Shown here: positions 24,430-36,074 of the stretch, one piece after another
Position numbering within the stretch: position 1 is the first letter of the stretch
Layout: each line of letters starts with the position of its first letter
Assembly: GCF_964340395.1 (NCBI RefSeq)
Contig: NC_135565.1
Coordinates: 92,501 to 156,500, forward strand
Direction of reading: 5' to 3'
DNA from: Glandiceps talaboti
Lineage: Eukaryota; Hemichordata; Enteropneusta; Spengelidae
Length of the DNA stretch: 64,000 nt
Program-made: the position numbers and the translations under genes
Notes under the pieces: model-generated
Seen by the model: the letters and a program-made list of their open reading frames with translations, nothing else
The model's database searches: none
What the model was told of the DNA's origin: nothing

Positions 24430-25533
24430 CTCAACCCAAATCGACAGTTTATCATCCAGATCCAAGTGTAACTGGTTGCGTGGAAATTATCCAGCAACGA
24501 TGGCTTGAGAAGGGCCTTTCACAAAAAGCTGCAAAATATGCAAGTGGGGCTAGAAGACAGAGCACCAGACAATCCTATGATAACAAAATCAGGACTTTTT
24601 ATAGTTGGTGCCGTAAACAATCTGTTAATCCCAGCAATCCAAGTATAGGACAGATTGCTGATTTCTTGGTTTTCCTTTTTGAGGATAGATCTCTTCAAGT
24701 CAGAACTATAAGCTCTTATTTATCAGCACTCTCAGCAGTGTTACCAGAGATACAGGGTGTCAAAATAGGTAGTCACCCTGCATTTTCTGCTCTTATCAAG
24801 GGCTTCTTTTTTCAGAGGCCTATTAAACGGCATCTTCTCCCTCCGTGGCGCCTTCCCCTGGTCTTAGACAGCCTCAGGGGCAGCCCTTTTGAACCTATTC
24901 ACTTATGCTCTCTTAAATTCCTGACATGGAAGACTGTTTTTCTACTAGCAGTGGTGACAGGTCGTAGACGAAGCGAGTTGCATGCTTTATCCATTGATCC
25001 CAATCATATCCGCTGGGAACCAAATGGGGTCAGATTAATACCTCACCTGCAGTTCCTGGCTAAGAATGAGTCCTTAAACCACCCAGGCACAGCTGTCTTT
25101 GTCCCAAAGCTCACAGCCTTTTCATCAGACTCTGAGGATAAGTTCTTATGTCCTTACAGAGCATTAAAATGCTATATTAAGACAACTGCTAAACTGAGAG
25201 GTAATCACAGTCAGTTGTTTCTCGCTTACAAATCTAATGCCCATAATCCAGCACATCCAAGCTCTATCTCTCGCTGGATAAAAGGGACTATTTTCTATGC
25301 CTATAACAACCAGGACAGTACCAGTCGTCAGTTACACAGGATTACTGCACATGATACTTAGAGCGTTAGCATCATCCTGGGCATTGTTTAATGGTGTTAG
25401 CACTGATGACATCATGAAAGCTGCATTCTGGGCATCACCAACTACTTTCATCAGCTATTACCTGAAAGATGTTGGCATGGATGAAGCTGCCTTTGGTTTA
25501 TCGAGCCTAAGCTCAAGAAGCAAAAGAACTTAA
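24430..25533 (+). pseudogene. DIRS tyrosine recombinase (YR), one frameshift before the active-site Arg/Tyr
   Basis: The open frame to 25361 holds a SAM-like N-terminal domain (STRQSYDNKIRTFYSWCRKQ) and the catalytic domain with the first Arg in VVTGRRRSELHAL (about 24950-24990). The HxxR box begins 'RITAHDT' and is cut by a stop at 25359-25361. The next frame continues RALASSWALFNG and FWASPTTFISYYL, the latter with the nucleophile Tyr. One extra base separates the halves. The enzyme in active relatives joins the circular cDNA to the target. Confidence 0.88.
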
Positions 25534-25612
25534 CTAGATGGCGAGTGAAAGTTCCTTTTGTCTTTATAATTATATACTACCCACCTCCACAGATACCTTT
25601 GTATTCTGTTAA

Positions 25613-25717
25613 TAGCCTAATTGTTATGCATCAGGTAAGTTGATTGATTGCAATAGAATAAGAGTTTCCCCAAGAGGAAACATTTTTCTATAAGATCAAT
25701 CTACTTACCTGATGCAG
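25613..25717. repeat. DIRS internal complementary region
   Basis: First half (25613-25669) is the complement of the element's left outer end. The second half (25668-25717) is the complement of its right outer end. They join at an AT (25668-25669). In the DIRS model this region templates completion of the ends and records the circle junction. Confidence 0.93.
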
Positions 25718-25771
25718 TACCCACCCTCCTCCCCACTTGTTGGGAAATACACTTGTATTTAAGGTTGGGCT

Positions 25772-25903
25772 GGCAAATAAAAAGTGGCTAGTATTGGTAG
25801 TATCGGTGAGAGGGCGACCTCGTCTATCGCGAATTCTTGCCTAGTGGGGTTATGGGTATGCAAATATAGCCTAATTGTTATGCATCAGGTAAGTAGATTG
25901 ATC
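25772..25903. repeat. DIRS right inverted terminal repeat
   Basis: Complement of 20722-20861. Outer bases 25904-25937, to 'gaaactctt', are specific to this end and recur in the internal complementary region with a few changes. Confidence 0.92.
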
Positions 25904-25939
25904 TTATAGATAAATGTTTCATTTTGGGGAAACTCTTAT

Positions 25940-26149
25940 ATCCCGGATATGTAGGGGATCACGAAAGCCGAGTGAAGTCGAGGATGGCAAGCTTTTCTGT
26001 GCTGAGAATAGGAGGCGTGGCGGGCATTTCAACAACATTTGGGACAACTAACTTTCATTGGGATTTGACGAATCACAGATATAGAGCTAAATTTCTTGCA
26101 TAAATCATGAAATTCCTTACGGAAGGCATTCAGTTTAAATCTGGTTTGT
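25940..26149 (+). mobile_element. Family B element copy 2, right part
   Basis: Continues B after the DIRS insertion and matches the complement of 52166-52380. It has TTCCTTACGGAAGGC (26113-26127), the complement of B's 5' motif, followed by 'cagtttaaatctgg' and TTTGT. The second hairpin arm seen in B1 is deleted here. Confidence 0.78.
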
Positions 26150-27042
26150 ATGTTTATTCACTTGTATAAGAATCCCTGTGGTTATCTTTGTGAAACACAC
26201 CAGTTTGCCTGTTACTATGGGCGTGGTCATGGTTGCTAGGGGTATTTTCATACATGTTTTGAATGTTTACTCATTTGCTTACCAGATGATGTTGATATTT
26301 GACCAAAATATACTGCCATTTGGTTGTTGCTAAGAGCGTGGTAATTGTTGCTAGAGCCAATTGTGTCAGAATAATTTGTAGAAAATCTGCAGAATAACAC
26401 TTCTAGAAACATCTCACCAAGTTTCAGTCTCATTGACCAAGTACTTTTTGAGATATAAATTTTTGACCAAAAATGAACATTTTTACACCTAATTGGCATA
26501 TTACTGATGAGATCATTATATGCTTAATATTTCTTCATCTATACACCCACAGATGCATCCCTGTGAAATTTCAGCCCAATCTGCTCAGTTGTTTTGGAAT
26601 TATAGGTTTTTGACCAAAAGACACATTTTTAGCCCTAATTTGCATATTACTAAGGGAATCATGTCATTAACAAATCTTAATTTACTCACATCTAAGAATG
26701 TTCCCATCAAATTTCATGCCAATCTGCCCAGTAGTTTTGGAGTTTAAGTTTTTTGACCAAAAATCACATTTTTTTAACCCAAAACCCACATCTCTGATGC
26801 AATCATTTTCATTTGAACAATTTCCCAACTAGACACCAGAAGTAACATGACCACCAAATATCAAAGCAATCGGTCCAGCAGTTTTTGACTTTAGGTAGTT
26901 TACACACACGCACAAACAAACACATACACACACACAGACAGATAGACACTTTGCCATGCCTATAGCACTACTGAACCTTCAGTTCAGTTGTGCTAAAACT
27001 GTACAATTGTGCTACAACCCATTGGGCTATTTTTACTAGACC
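26150..27042 (-). mobile_element. Family A copy, reverse, joined to a second family A 3' end
   Basis: Family A body in reverse up to the left-end hairpin (26963-26995), preceded by a CA/CAGA tract. At once follows a forward family A 3' end (27001-27042, 'gtacaattgtgctacaac' and 'gctatttttac'), so one copy inserted in or beside another. Confidence 0.72.
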
Positions 27043-27241
27043 AATTTGAAACAAATTTAGCCCAAGTTCAATCATAAACCTGCTATATTGACTACCAAAC
27101 TTAGTTAACATCAGTCTACTCAGTTGCAATCACTACATATGTATTAAGAGTATATGAAATATGAGAGCCATGTGATACTTTTTCAGGGCAAAATGCTATA
27201 AAGACATGAGCGCAAAGTCATGCTCCTTACAGCAGTTTGAA

Positions 27242-27640
27242 TTTCCACATGCATACACCATCCCTTCATTAAAGACGTACCTTTCCTCCCTTCATTAAAG
27301 ACCCCTCCATTAACGATCCCTTCATAAAAGACCCCTCCATTAACGACACTCCCTCCATTAATGACCATCCCTCCATTAAAGATTCTCCCTCCATTAAAGA
27401 CCCTTCCCTCCATATTAAGACCCTCTCTCCATTAAAAACCGTCCCTCCATTAAAGACCCTCCATCCATTAAAGAATTTCCTTCCATTAAAGACCCCTCCA
27501 TTAATGACCCTCCCTCTGTTAGACCCCCTACATTCACTAACCTCCCTACATTAAACTTTAAGACCATCCCTCCATTAAAGACCCTCCGACCATTAAAACC
27601 TTCCCTCCATTAAAGACCCTCCCTCCATTAAAGACAGTGC
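27242..27640. repeat. Degenerate CCCTCCATTAAAGA repeat
   Basis: About 22 imperfect units of 15-20 bp. Purine/pyrimidine-biased and highly diverged, so probably older than the other arrays. Confidence 0.85.
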
Positions 27641-27915
27641 TCTATGACATACATGTGCATAAAATTATTCATTGTTGTCATGATAGGATCCAATATGGCT
27701 GCCTGGCAGCCATTTTATTTGCGAATTTTCCATGTCCAAAGCCATAACTCAGACATGCTTGAACAGATCTCATTCAAAGTTGGTATTAGGACAGTGTTCT
27801 ATGACATACATGTGCATATCCATTTTCGTCGTGATACAATCCGATATGGCTGTCTGGCAGCGATTTTGATGGCGCACTTTTCATGTCCAACGCCATAACT
27901 CAGACATGCTTGAAA
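27636..27915 (+). mobile_element. Family D modules, fragment
   Basis: Nearly two copies of the about 155-bp family D module ('gacagtg(c/t)tctatgacat', 'aatatggctgcctggcagcc'), without either end of the element. Confidence 0.8.
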
Positions 27916-27944
27916 AGTTTCTAGGGAAAGACACAGTTCCGCAC

Positions 27945-28275
27945 CTAATTCCCTTCCATATTGTATTTTACTGTGTACACTGCTCAGTGACCTTCCATAT
28001 TATATCTTTAAATGTACACTGCTCAGTGACCTTCCATATTGTATCTTACTGTGTACACTGCTCAGTGACCTTCCATATTGTATCTTACTGTGTACACTGC
28101 TCAGTGACCTTCCATATTGTATCTTTAAATGTACACTGCTCAGTGACCTTCCATATTGTATTTTACTGTGTACACTGCTCAGTGACCTTCCATATTATAT
28201 CTTTAAATGTACACTGCTCAGTGACCTTCCATATTGTATCTTACTGTGTACACTGCTCAGTGACCTTCCATATCT
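27945..28275. repeat. 39-bp minisatellite next to exon 4
   Basis: About eight units of 39 bp sharing 'gtacactgctcagtgacctt'. Two types alternate irregularly: one with 'gtatcttactgt', the other with 'atctttaaat'. The unit is a multiple of three, so an open frame of 125 codons passes through; it has no domain. Ends about 120 bp before exon 4. Confidence 0.93.
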
Positions 28276-28397
28276 TTTGTTGATCAACATCTTGCCAATA
28301 GAATTATTGCATGTCACTGATCCATATTGCATATCACTGATGTACGCAATGCAACACATAGACTGTGTCAAATTCTTTTACATTTTTTCTATTACAG

Positions 28398-28569
28398 ACC
28401 AAAGTATGAAATGATGACACTTCTATTACATGAAGCAGAACCAGGCCATCATTTACAGTTTTCACACTGTATTGGTTTAAATAACCTACCAGCATTTCGT
28501 AGATTCAAGGATGATAGATACTATGCATGCATACCGTCAAGCTTCCCAATGCACTCTGCATATATAGAG
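28398..28569 (+). CDS. DUF885-family protein, exon 4 (metal-binding motif)
   Basis: Encodes PKYEMMTLLLHEAEPGHHLQ and then FSHCIGLNNLPAFRRFKDD, with YIE at the end. HEAEPGHH (28429-28452) is the family's HExxPGHH motif. By analogy with gluzincin-type peptidases its His residues would bind zinc and Glu would activate water. That role is inferred from the motif. The acceptor is 'ttctattacag'; the donor is GAG|gtaatg, phase 0. All key residues of the motif are intact. Confidence 0.96.
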
Positions 28570-28606
28570 GTAATGTATATATTATTATTGTGTGGGATTA
28601 ATGACA

Positions 28607-28691
28607 TATGATATATCTAGTTAAATATATCAGTATTATAGTAATATATTGTGATATATCTAGTTAAATATATCAGTATTATAGTAATATC
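28607..28691. repeat. 43-bp AT satellite, left fragment
   Basis: Two units of the satellite that resumes at 29246, separated from it by element E1. Starts about 40 bp after the exon 4 donor. Confidence 0.95.
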
Positions 28692-29245
28692 ATAACTAGG
28701 CAAAGCCCATAAGCTCGCGCAGGGTAGATTCATTTGTGACCGGCTGCCTGGACCAGCTAGTGTTCATACATTTGATTTGGGTCATTTTCCAGGGGTGTTG
28801 ACAATCAAATATATTTTATTGAATGACATCTAATTCTCTGACATGGACGAGAAGTAAAGAAAGTCAACACTCTATGCAGTTGTTGGTTTCAAAAACCATC
28901 ATAGCCATTAGATCAATATCATTCATTGTTAATCAGCCAACTTATCATAGACCCTCCACCAACGTACATTGGTCTTTGGACAAATGTTTTTTGTTGACAT
29001 GTTGCCGAACATCACGATTTCTCAATTTAACTCGATGATTTAGGAATGTTACTGTACCAACAAACATAGGAAAGTAGTTATTGTTAGAACATAGGAAGGC
29101 GCATGCGTAGTCACTGCGCGCCGCAATGCATCATTGGGAGAACCACCAAATTTTTTCGAATAGAGCTTCGAATAATATATACGACGCGCATGCGTACTAG
29201 TCATTGAGCCGCTACTCGGCAGCTTCGCTGCCGCTGCGCGAGCTA
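28692..29245 (-). mobile_element. Family E element, copy 1 (reverse)
   Basis: GC-richer island inside the AT satellite. Read on the minus strand it starts TTAGCTCGCGCAG, and near the other end has CTGCGCGAGCT followed by GGGCTTTGCC (a small hairpin) and TAGTTATG. A shorter relative is at 61876-62112. A GC-rich foldback 'cggcagcttcgctgccg' lies at 29217-29233. No ORF with recognisable motifs. Confidence 0.7.
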
Positions 29246-32200
29246 ATATATTGTGATATATCTAGTTAAATATATCAGTACTATAGTAATATATTGTGAT
29301 ATATCTAGTTAAATATATCAGTATTATAAACTGTAATATATAGTGATATATCTAGTTAAATATATCAGTATTATAGTAATATATTGTTATATATCTAGTT
29401 AAATATATCAGTATTATAGTAATATATTGTGATATATCTAGTTAAATATATATTCAGTATTATAGTAATATATTGTGATATATCTAGTTAAATATATCAG
29501 TATTATAGTAATATATTGTAATATATCTAGTTAGATATATCAATATTACAGTAATACATTGTGATATATCTAGTTAAATATATCAGTATTACAGTAATAT
29601 ATTGTGATATATCTAGTTAAATATATCAGTATTATAGTAATATATTGTGATATATCTAGTTAAATACTAGTATATCAGTATTATAGTAATATATTGTGAT
29701 ATATCTAGTTAGATATATCAGTATTACAGTAATATATTGTGATATATCTAGTTAAATATATCAGTATTATAGTAATATATTGTGATATATCTAGTTAGAT
29801 ATATCAGTATTACAGTAATATATTGTGATATATCTAGTTAAATATATCAGTATTATAGTAATATATTGTGATATATCTTGTTAAATATATCAGTATTATA
29901 GTAATATATTGTGATATATCTAGTTAGATATATCAGTATTACAGTAATATATTGTGATATATCTAGTTAAATATATCAGTATTATAGTAATATATTGTGG
30001 TATATCTAGTTAAATATATCAGTATTATAGTTAAGTAATATATTGTGATATATCTAGTTAAATATATCAGTATTATAGTAATATATTGTGATATATCTAG
30101 TTAGATATATCAGTATTATAGTAATATATTGTGATATATCTAGTTAGATATATCAGTATTATAGTAATATATTGTGATATATCTAGTTAGATATATCAGT
30201 ATTATAGTAATATATTGTGATATATCTAGTTAGATATATCAGTATTATAGTAATATATTGTGATATATCTAGTTAGATATATCAGTATTATAGTAATATA
30301 TTGTGATATATCTAGTTAGATATATCAGTATTACAGTAATACATTGTGATATATCTAGTTAGATATATCAGTATTACAGTAATACATTGTGATATATCTA
30401 GTTAGATATATCAGTATTATAGTAATATATTGTGATATATCTAGTTAGATATATCAGTATTATAGTAATATATTGTGATATATCTAGTTAGATATATCAG
30501 TATTATAGTAATATATTGTGATATATCTAGTTAGATATATCAGTATTATAGTAATATATTGTGATATATCTAGTTAAATATATCAGTATTATAGTAATAT
30601 ATTGTGATATATCTAGTTAGATATATCAGTATTATAGTAATATATTGTGATATATCTAGTTAAATATATCAGTATCATAGTAATATATTGTTATATATCT
30701 AGTTAAATATATCAGTATTATAGTAATATATTGTGATATATCTAGTTAAATATATCAGTATTATAGTAATATATTGTGATATATCTAGTTAAATATATCA
30801 GTTTTATAGTAATATATTGTAATATATCTAGTTAGATATATCAGTATTACAGTAATACATTGTGATATATCTAGTTAAATATATCAGTATTACAGTAATA
30901 TATTGATATATCTAGTTAAATACTAGTATATCAGTATTATAGTAATATATTGTGATATATCTAGTTAAATATATCAGTATTATAGTTAAGTAATATATTG
31001 TGATATATCTAGTTAAATATATCAGTATTATAGTAATATATTGTGATATATCTAGTTAAATATATCAGTATTATAGTAATATATTGTGATATATCTAGTT
31101 AGATATATCAGTATTACAGTAATATATTGTGATATATCGAGTTAAATATATCAGTATTACAGTAATATATTGTGATATATCTAGTTAAATACTAGTATAT
31201 CAGTATTATAGTAATATATTGTGATATATCTAGTTAAATATATCAGTATTATAGTTAAGTAATATATTGTGATATATCTAGTTAAATATATCAGTATTAT
31301 AGTAATATATTGTGATATATCTAGTTAAATATATCAGTATTATAGTAATATATTGTGATATATCTAGTTAGATAGTAATATATTGTGATATATCTAGTTA
31401 GATATATCAGTATTATAGTAATATATTGTGATATATCTAGTTAGATATATCAGTATTATAGTAATATATTGTGATATATCTAGTTAGATATATCAGTATT
31501 ATAGTAATATATTGTGATATATCTAGTTAGATATATCAGTATTATAGTAATATATTGTGATATATCTAGTTAGATATATCAGTATTATAGTAATATATTG
31601 TGATATATCTAATTAGATATATCAGTATTATAGTAATATATTGTAATATATCTAGTTAGATATGTCAGTATTATAGTAATATATTGTAATATATCTAGTT
31701 AGATATATCAGTATTATAGTAATATATTTAGATATATCTAGTTAGATATATCAGTATTACAGTAATACATTGTGATATATCTAGTTAAATATATCAGTAT
31801 TACAGTAATATATTGATATATCTAGTTAAATACTAGTATATCAGTATTATAGTAATATATTGTGATATATCTAGTTAAATATATCAGTATTATAGTTAAG
31901 TAATATATTGTGATATATCTAGTTAAATATATCAGTATTATAGTAATATATTGTGATATATCTAGTTAAATATATCAGTATTATAGTAATATATTGTGAT
32001 ATATCTAGTTAGATATATCAGTATTACAGTAATATATTGTGATATATCGAGTTAAATATATCAGTATTACAGTAATATATTGTGATATATCTAGTTAAAT
32101 ACTAGTATATCAGTATTATAGTAATATATTGTGATATATCTAGTTAAATATATCAGTATTATAGTTAAGTAATATATTGTGATATATCTAGTTAAATATA

Positions 32201-33600
32201 TCAGTATTATAGTAATATATTGTGATATATCTAGTTAAATATATCAGTATTATAGTAATATATTGTGATATATCTAGTTAGATATATCAGTATTATAGTA
32301 ATATATTGTGATATATCTAGTTAGATATATCAGTATTATAGTAATATATTGTGATATATCTAATTAGATATATCAGTATTATAGTAATATATTGTAATAT
32401 ATCTAGTTAGATATGTCAGTATTATAGTAATATATTGTAATATATCTAGTTAGATATATCAGTATTATAGTAATATATTTAGATATATCTAGTTAGATAT
32501 ATCAGTATTATAGTAAAATATTGTAATATATCTAGTTAGATATGTCAGTATTATAGTAATATATTGTGATATATCTAGTTAAATACTAGTATATCAGTAT
32601 TATAGTAATATATTGTGATATATCTAGTTAAATATATCAGTATCATAGTAATATATTGTGATATATCTAGTTAAATACTAGTATATCAGTATTATAGTAA
32701 TATATTGTGATATATCTAGTTAGATATATCAGTATTATAGTAATATATTGTGATATATCTAGTTAGATATATCAGTATTATAGTAATACATTGTGATATA
32801 TCTAGTTAAAGATATCAGTATTACAGTAATATATTGTGATATATCTAGTTAAATATATCAGTATTATAGTAATATATTGTAATATATCTAGTTAGATATG
32901 TCAGTATTATAGTAATATATTGTAATATATCTAGTTAGATATATCAGTATTATAGTAATATTTGTAATATATCTAGTTAGATATATTATAGTAATATATT
33001 GTAATATATCTAGTTAGATATATCAGTATTATAGTAATATATTGTGATATATCTAGTTAGATATATCAGTATTATAGTAATATATTGTTATGTAATATAT
33101 CTAGTTAGATATATCAGTATTATAGTAATATATTGTAATATATCTAGTTAGATATATCAGTATTATAGTAATATTTGTAATATATCTAGTTAGATATATC
33201 AGTATTGTAGTAATATATTGTAATATATCTAGTTAGATATATCAGTATTATAGTAATATATTGTAATATATCTAGTTAGATATATCAGTATTGTAGTAAT
33301 ATATTGTATAATATCTAGTTAGATATATCAGTATTATAGTAATATATTGTAATATATCTAGTTAGATATATCAGTATTATAGTAATATATTGTGATATAT
33401 CTAGTTAGATATATCAGTATTATAGTAATATATTGTGATATATCTAGTTAGATATATCAGTATTATAGTAATATATTGTGATATATCTAGTTAGATATAT
33501 CAGTATTATAGTAAAATATTGTAATATATCTAGTTAGATATGTCAGTATTATAGTAATATATTTTGATATATCTAGTTAGATATTGGAGTATTATACTAA
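29246..33600. repeat. 43-bp AT satellite, main array
   Basis: About 100 units of 'gatatatctagttaaatata' plus 'tcagtattatagtaatatattgt'. In the common variant with 'gttaga', GATATATCTA-GT-TAGATATATC is a perfect 10-bp inverted repeat with a 2-nt centre. A stretch near 30850-31370 recurs at about 31760-32280 with a 910-bp offset (shared markers: 'tattgatata' at 30901/31811, 'gatatatcga' at 31131/32041). Confidence 0.97.
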
Positions 33601-33815
33601 CATATTGTGATATAATGTGAGGGATATTTCTGTGCCGTAGTAATATCATGGTGAGGGATATTTCTGTGTTAGTAATATCATTGTGAGGGATATTTCTGTG
33701 CCGTAGTAATATCATTGTGTGAGGGATCTTTCTGTGCCGTAGTGATCATTCTTAAGGATATTTCTGTGCCGTAGTAATACCATTATCAGGGGTATTTCTG
33801 TGTTAATAGTAATAG
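33601..33815. repeat. 33-37-bp repeat with 'gagggatatttctgtg'
   Basis: About six imperfect units containing 'ggatatttctgtgccgtagt' or shortened forms. Borders the AT satellite directly. Confidence 0.85.
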
Positions 33816-34269
33816 TGTAAGTAATTTTTTAAAGAGACTTCTTTTTTTAGCAAGGTTTTCTTTTAAGATAATGTACAAAATGTGCTATTGAATAAGTGAA
33901 GTATAACATGTTTTCTTGTCAAGTACCACATGTACATGTATAATAAATGTACAACATTGAGTGCAGTATGTGGCATGTGTTTGTATATTGTATATGAAGG
34001 CCATATCAAACTATTATTTTATCATTTTTGAGGACATTAATACAGGGTAACATAAGACAGGTAAAATTAACTGTTTTCATTTCAGAAATAGACAATGCAG
34101 TTAGATACATGAAGTGTACATGAGTGTGGGAAAGGTGTGGACCATACATGAATGATTGATTGGAGTGGGTGATGATTGTAGATGGGGTAAGTCAAGGTTG
34201 GGCGGTGCCGTATAAGCAGGGAACATTCACTTTTCCATTCATTAATTTTTACTTCTTTTGTTATCACAG
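33816..34269. other. Intron sequence before exon 5
   Basis: Unique-looking DNA leading to the exon 5 acceptor. No other feature seen. Confidence 0.5.
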
Positions 34270-34334
34270 GGATGGGGCATGTATAGTGAACATCTTGGTG
34301 AAGAGATGGGATTGTACAAGGATCCATACTCACG
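34270..34334 (+). CDS. DUF885-family protein, exon 5
   Basis: Encodes GWGMYSEHLGEEMGLYKDPY and S plus two bases of Arg. With the last Glu of exon 4 it makes EGWGMYSE, the second family signature. Its Glu is a likely third metal ligand (inference from family conservation). The acceptor is 'gttatcacag'; the donor is CACG|gtatgc, phase 2. The exon is only 65 bp. Satellite DNA begins about 20 bp after the donor. Confidence 0.94.
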
Positions 34335-34353
34335 GTATGCAAGTTACTATCTC

Positions 34354-35640
34354 ACTGTATGTACTAGAAACACATTTTCACACACTGTATGTACTGGACA
34401 CACATTCTCACACACTGTATGTACTTGACACACATTCTCACACACACTGTATGTACTAGACACACATTCTCACACACTGTATGTACTGGACACACATTCT
34501 CACACACTGTATGTACTGGACACACATTCTCACACACTGTATGTACTTGACACACATTCTCACACACACTGTATGTACTAGACACACATTCTCACACACA
34601 CTGTATGTACTAGACACACATTCTCACACACACTGTATGTACTAGACACACATTCTCACACACTGTATGTACTGGACACACATTCTCACACACTGTATGT
34701 ACTGGACACACATTCTCACACACTGTATGTACTTGACACACATTCTCACACACACTGTATGTACTAGACACACATTCTCACACACACTGTATGTACTAGA
34801 CACACATTCTCACACACTGTATGTACTTGACACACATTCTCACACACTGTATGTACTAGACACACATTCTCACACACTGTATGTACTAGACACACATTCT
34901 CACACACTGTATGTACTAGACACACATTCTCACACACTGTATGTACTTGACACACATTCTCACACACTGTATGTACTAGACACACATTCTCACACACTGT
35001 ATGTACTGGACACACATTCTCACACACTGTATGTACTAGACACACATTCTCACACACTGTATGTACTGGACACACATTCTCACACACTGTATGTACTTGA
35101 CACACATTCTCACACACACTGTATGTACTAGACACACATTCTCACACACACTGTATGTACTAGACACACATTCTCACACACTGTATGTACTTGACACACA
35201 TTCTCACACACTGTATGTACTTGACACACATTCTCACACACACTGTATGTACTAGACACACATTCCCATACACTGTATGTACTTGACACACATTCTCACA
35301 CACTGTATGTACTTGACACACATTCTCACACACTGTATGTACTAGACACACATTCTCACACACTGTATGTACTTGACACACATTCTCATACACTGTATGT
35401 ACTTGGCACACATTCTCATACATACACTGTATGTACTTGACACACATTCTCACACACTGTATGTACTAGACACACATTCTCACAAACACACTGTATGTAC
35501 TTGACACACATTCTCATACATACACTGTATGTACTTAACACACATTCTCACACACTGTATGTACTTGACACACATTCTCACACACTGTATGTACTAGACA
35601 CACATTCTCACAAACACACTGTATGTACTTGACACACATT

Positions 35641-35677
<37 letters not shown>

Positions 35678-36041
35678 TGCACTAGACACACATTCTCATA
35701 CACACTGTATGTACTTGACACACATTCTCACACACTGTATGTACTAGACACACATTCTCACACACTGTATGTACTTGACACACATTCTCATACACTGTAT
35801 GTACTTGGCACACATTCTCATACATACACTGTATGTACTTGACACACATTCTCACACACTGTATGTACTAGACACACATTCTCACAAACACACTGTATGT
35901 ACTTGACACACATTCTCATACATACACTGTATGTACTTAACACACATTCTCACACACTGTATGTACTTGACACACATTCTCACACACTGTATGTACTAGA
36001 CACACATTCTCACAAACACACTGTATGTACTTGACACACAT

Positions 36042-36074
<33 letters not shown>

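Larger units (their letters stand above)
20714..25939 (+). mobile_element. DIRS-type tyrosine-recombinase retrotransposon, complete but decayed
   Basis: A 5.2-kb element with inverted terminal repeats, a gag-like region, RT/RNase H, a tyrosine recombinase (YR) and an internal complementary region. That set and order is diagnostic of DIRS1-like elements, which integrate through a circular intermediate using the recombinase and make no target duplication. It sits inside a family B element. The uninterrupted B copy at 52166-53590 has 'catgccat|atcccggg' at this point, so the insertion is exact. Several frameshifts, a lost RT motif and a broken recombinase show that this copy is inactive. Confidence 0.95.

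Noticed and set aside
34667-35131. Open frame of 154 codons repeating LYVLDTHSHT, with a matching VHTVCENVCQ frame on the other strand
   Set aside because: A 30-bp unit without stops keeps frames open automatically on both strands. There is no start context, domain or exon signal, and the region lies inside an intron of the DUF885 gene.
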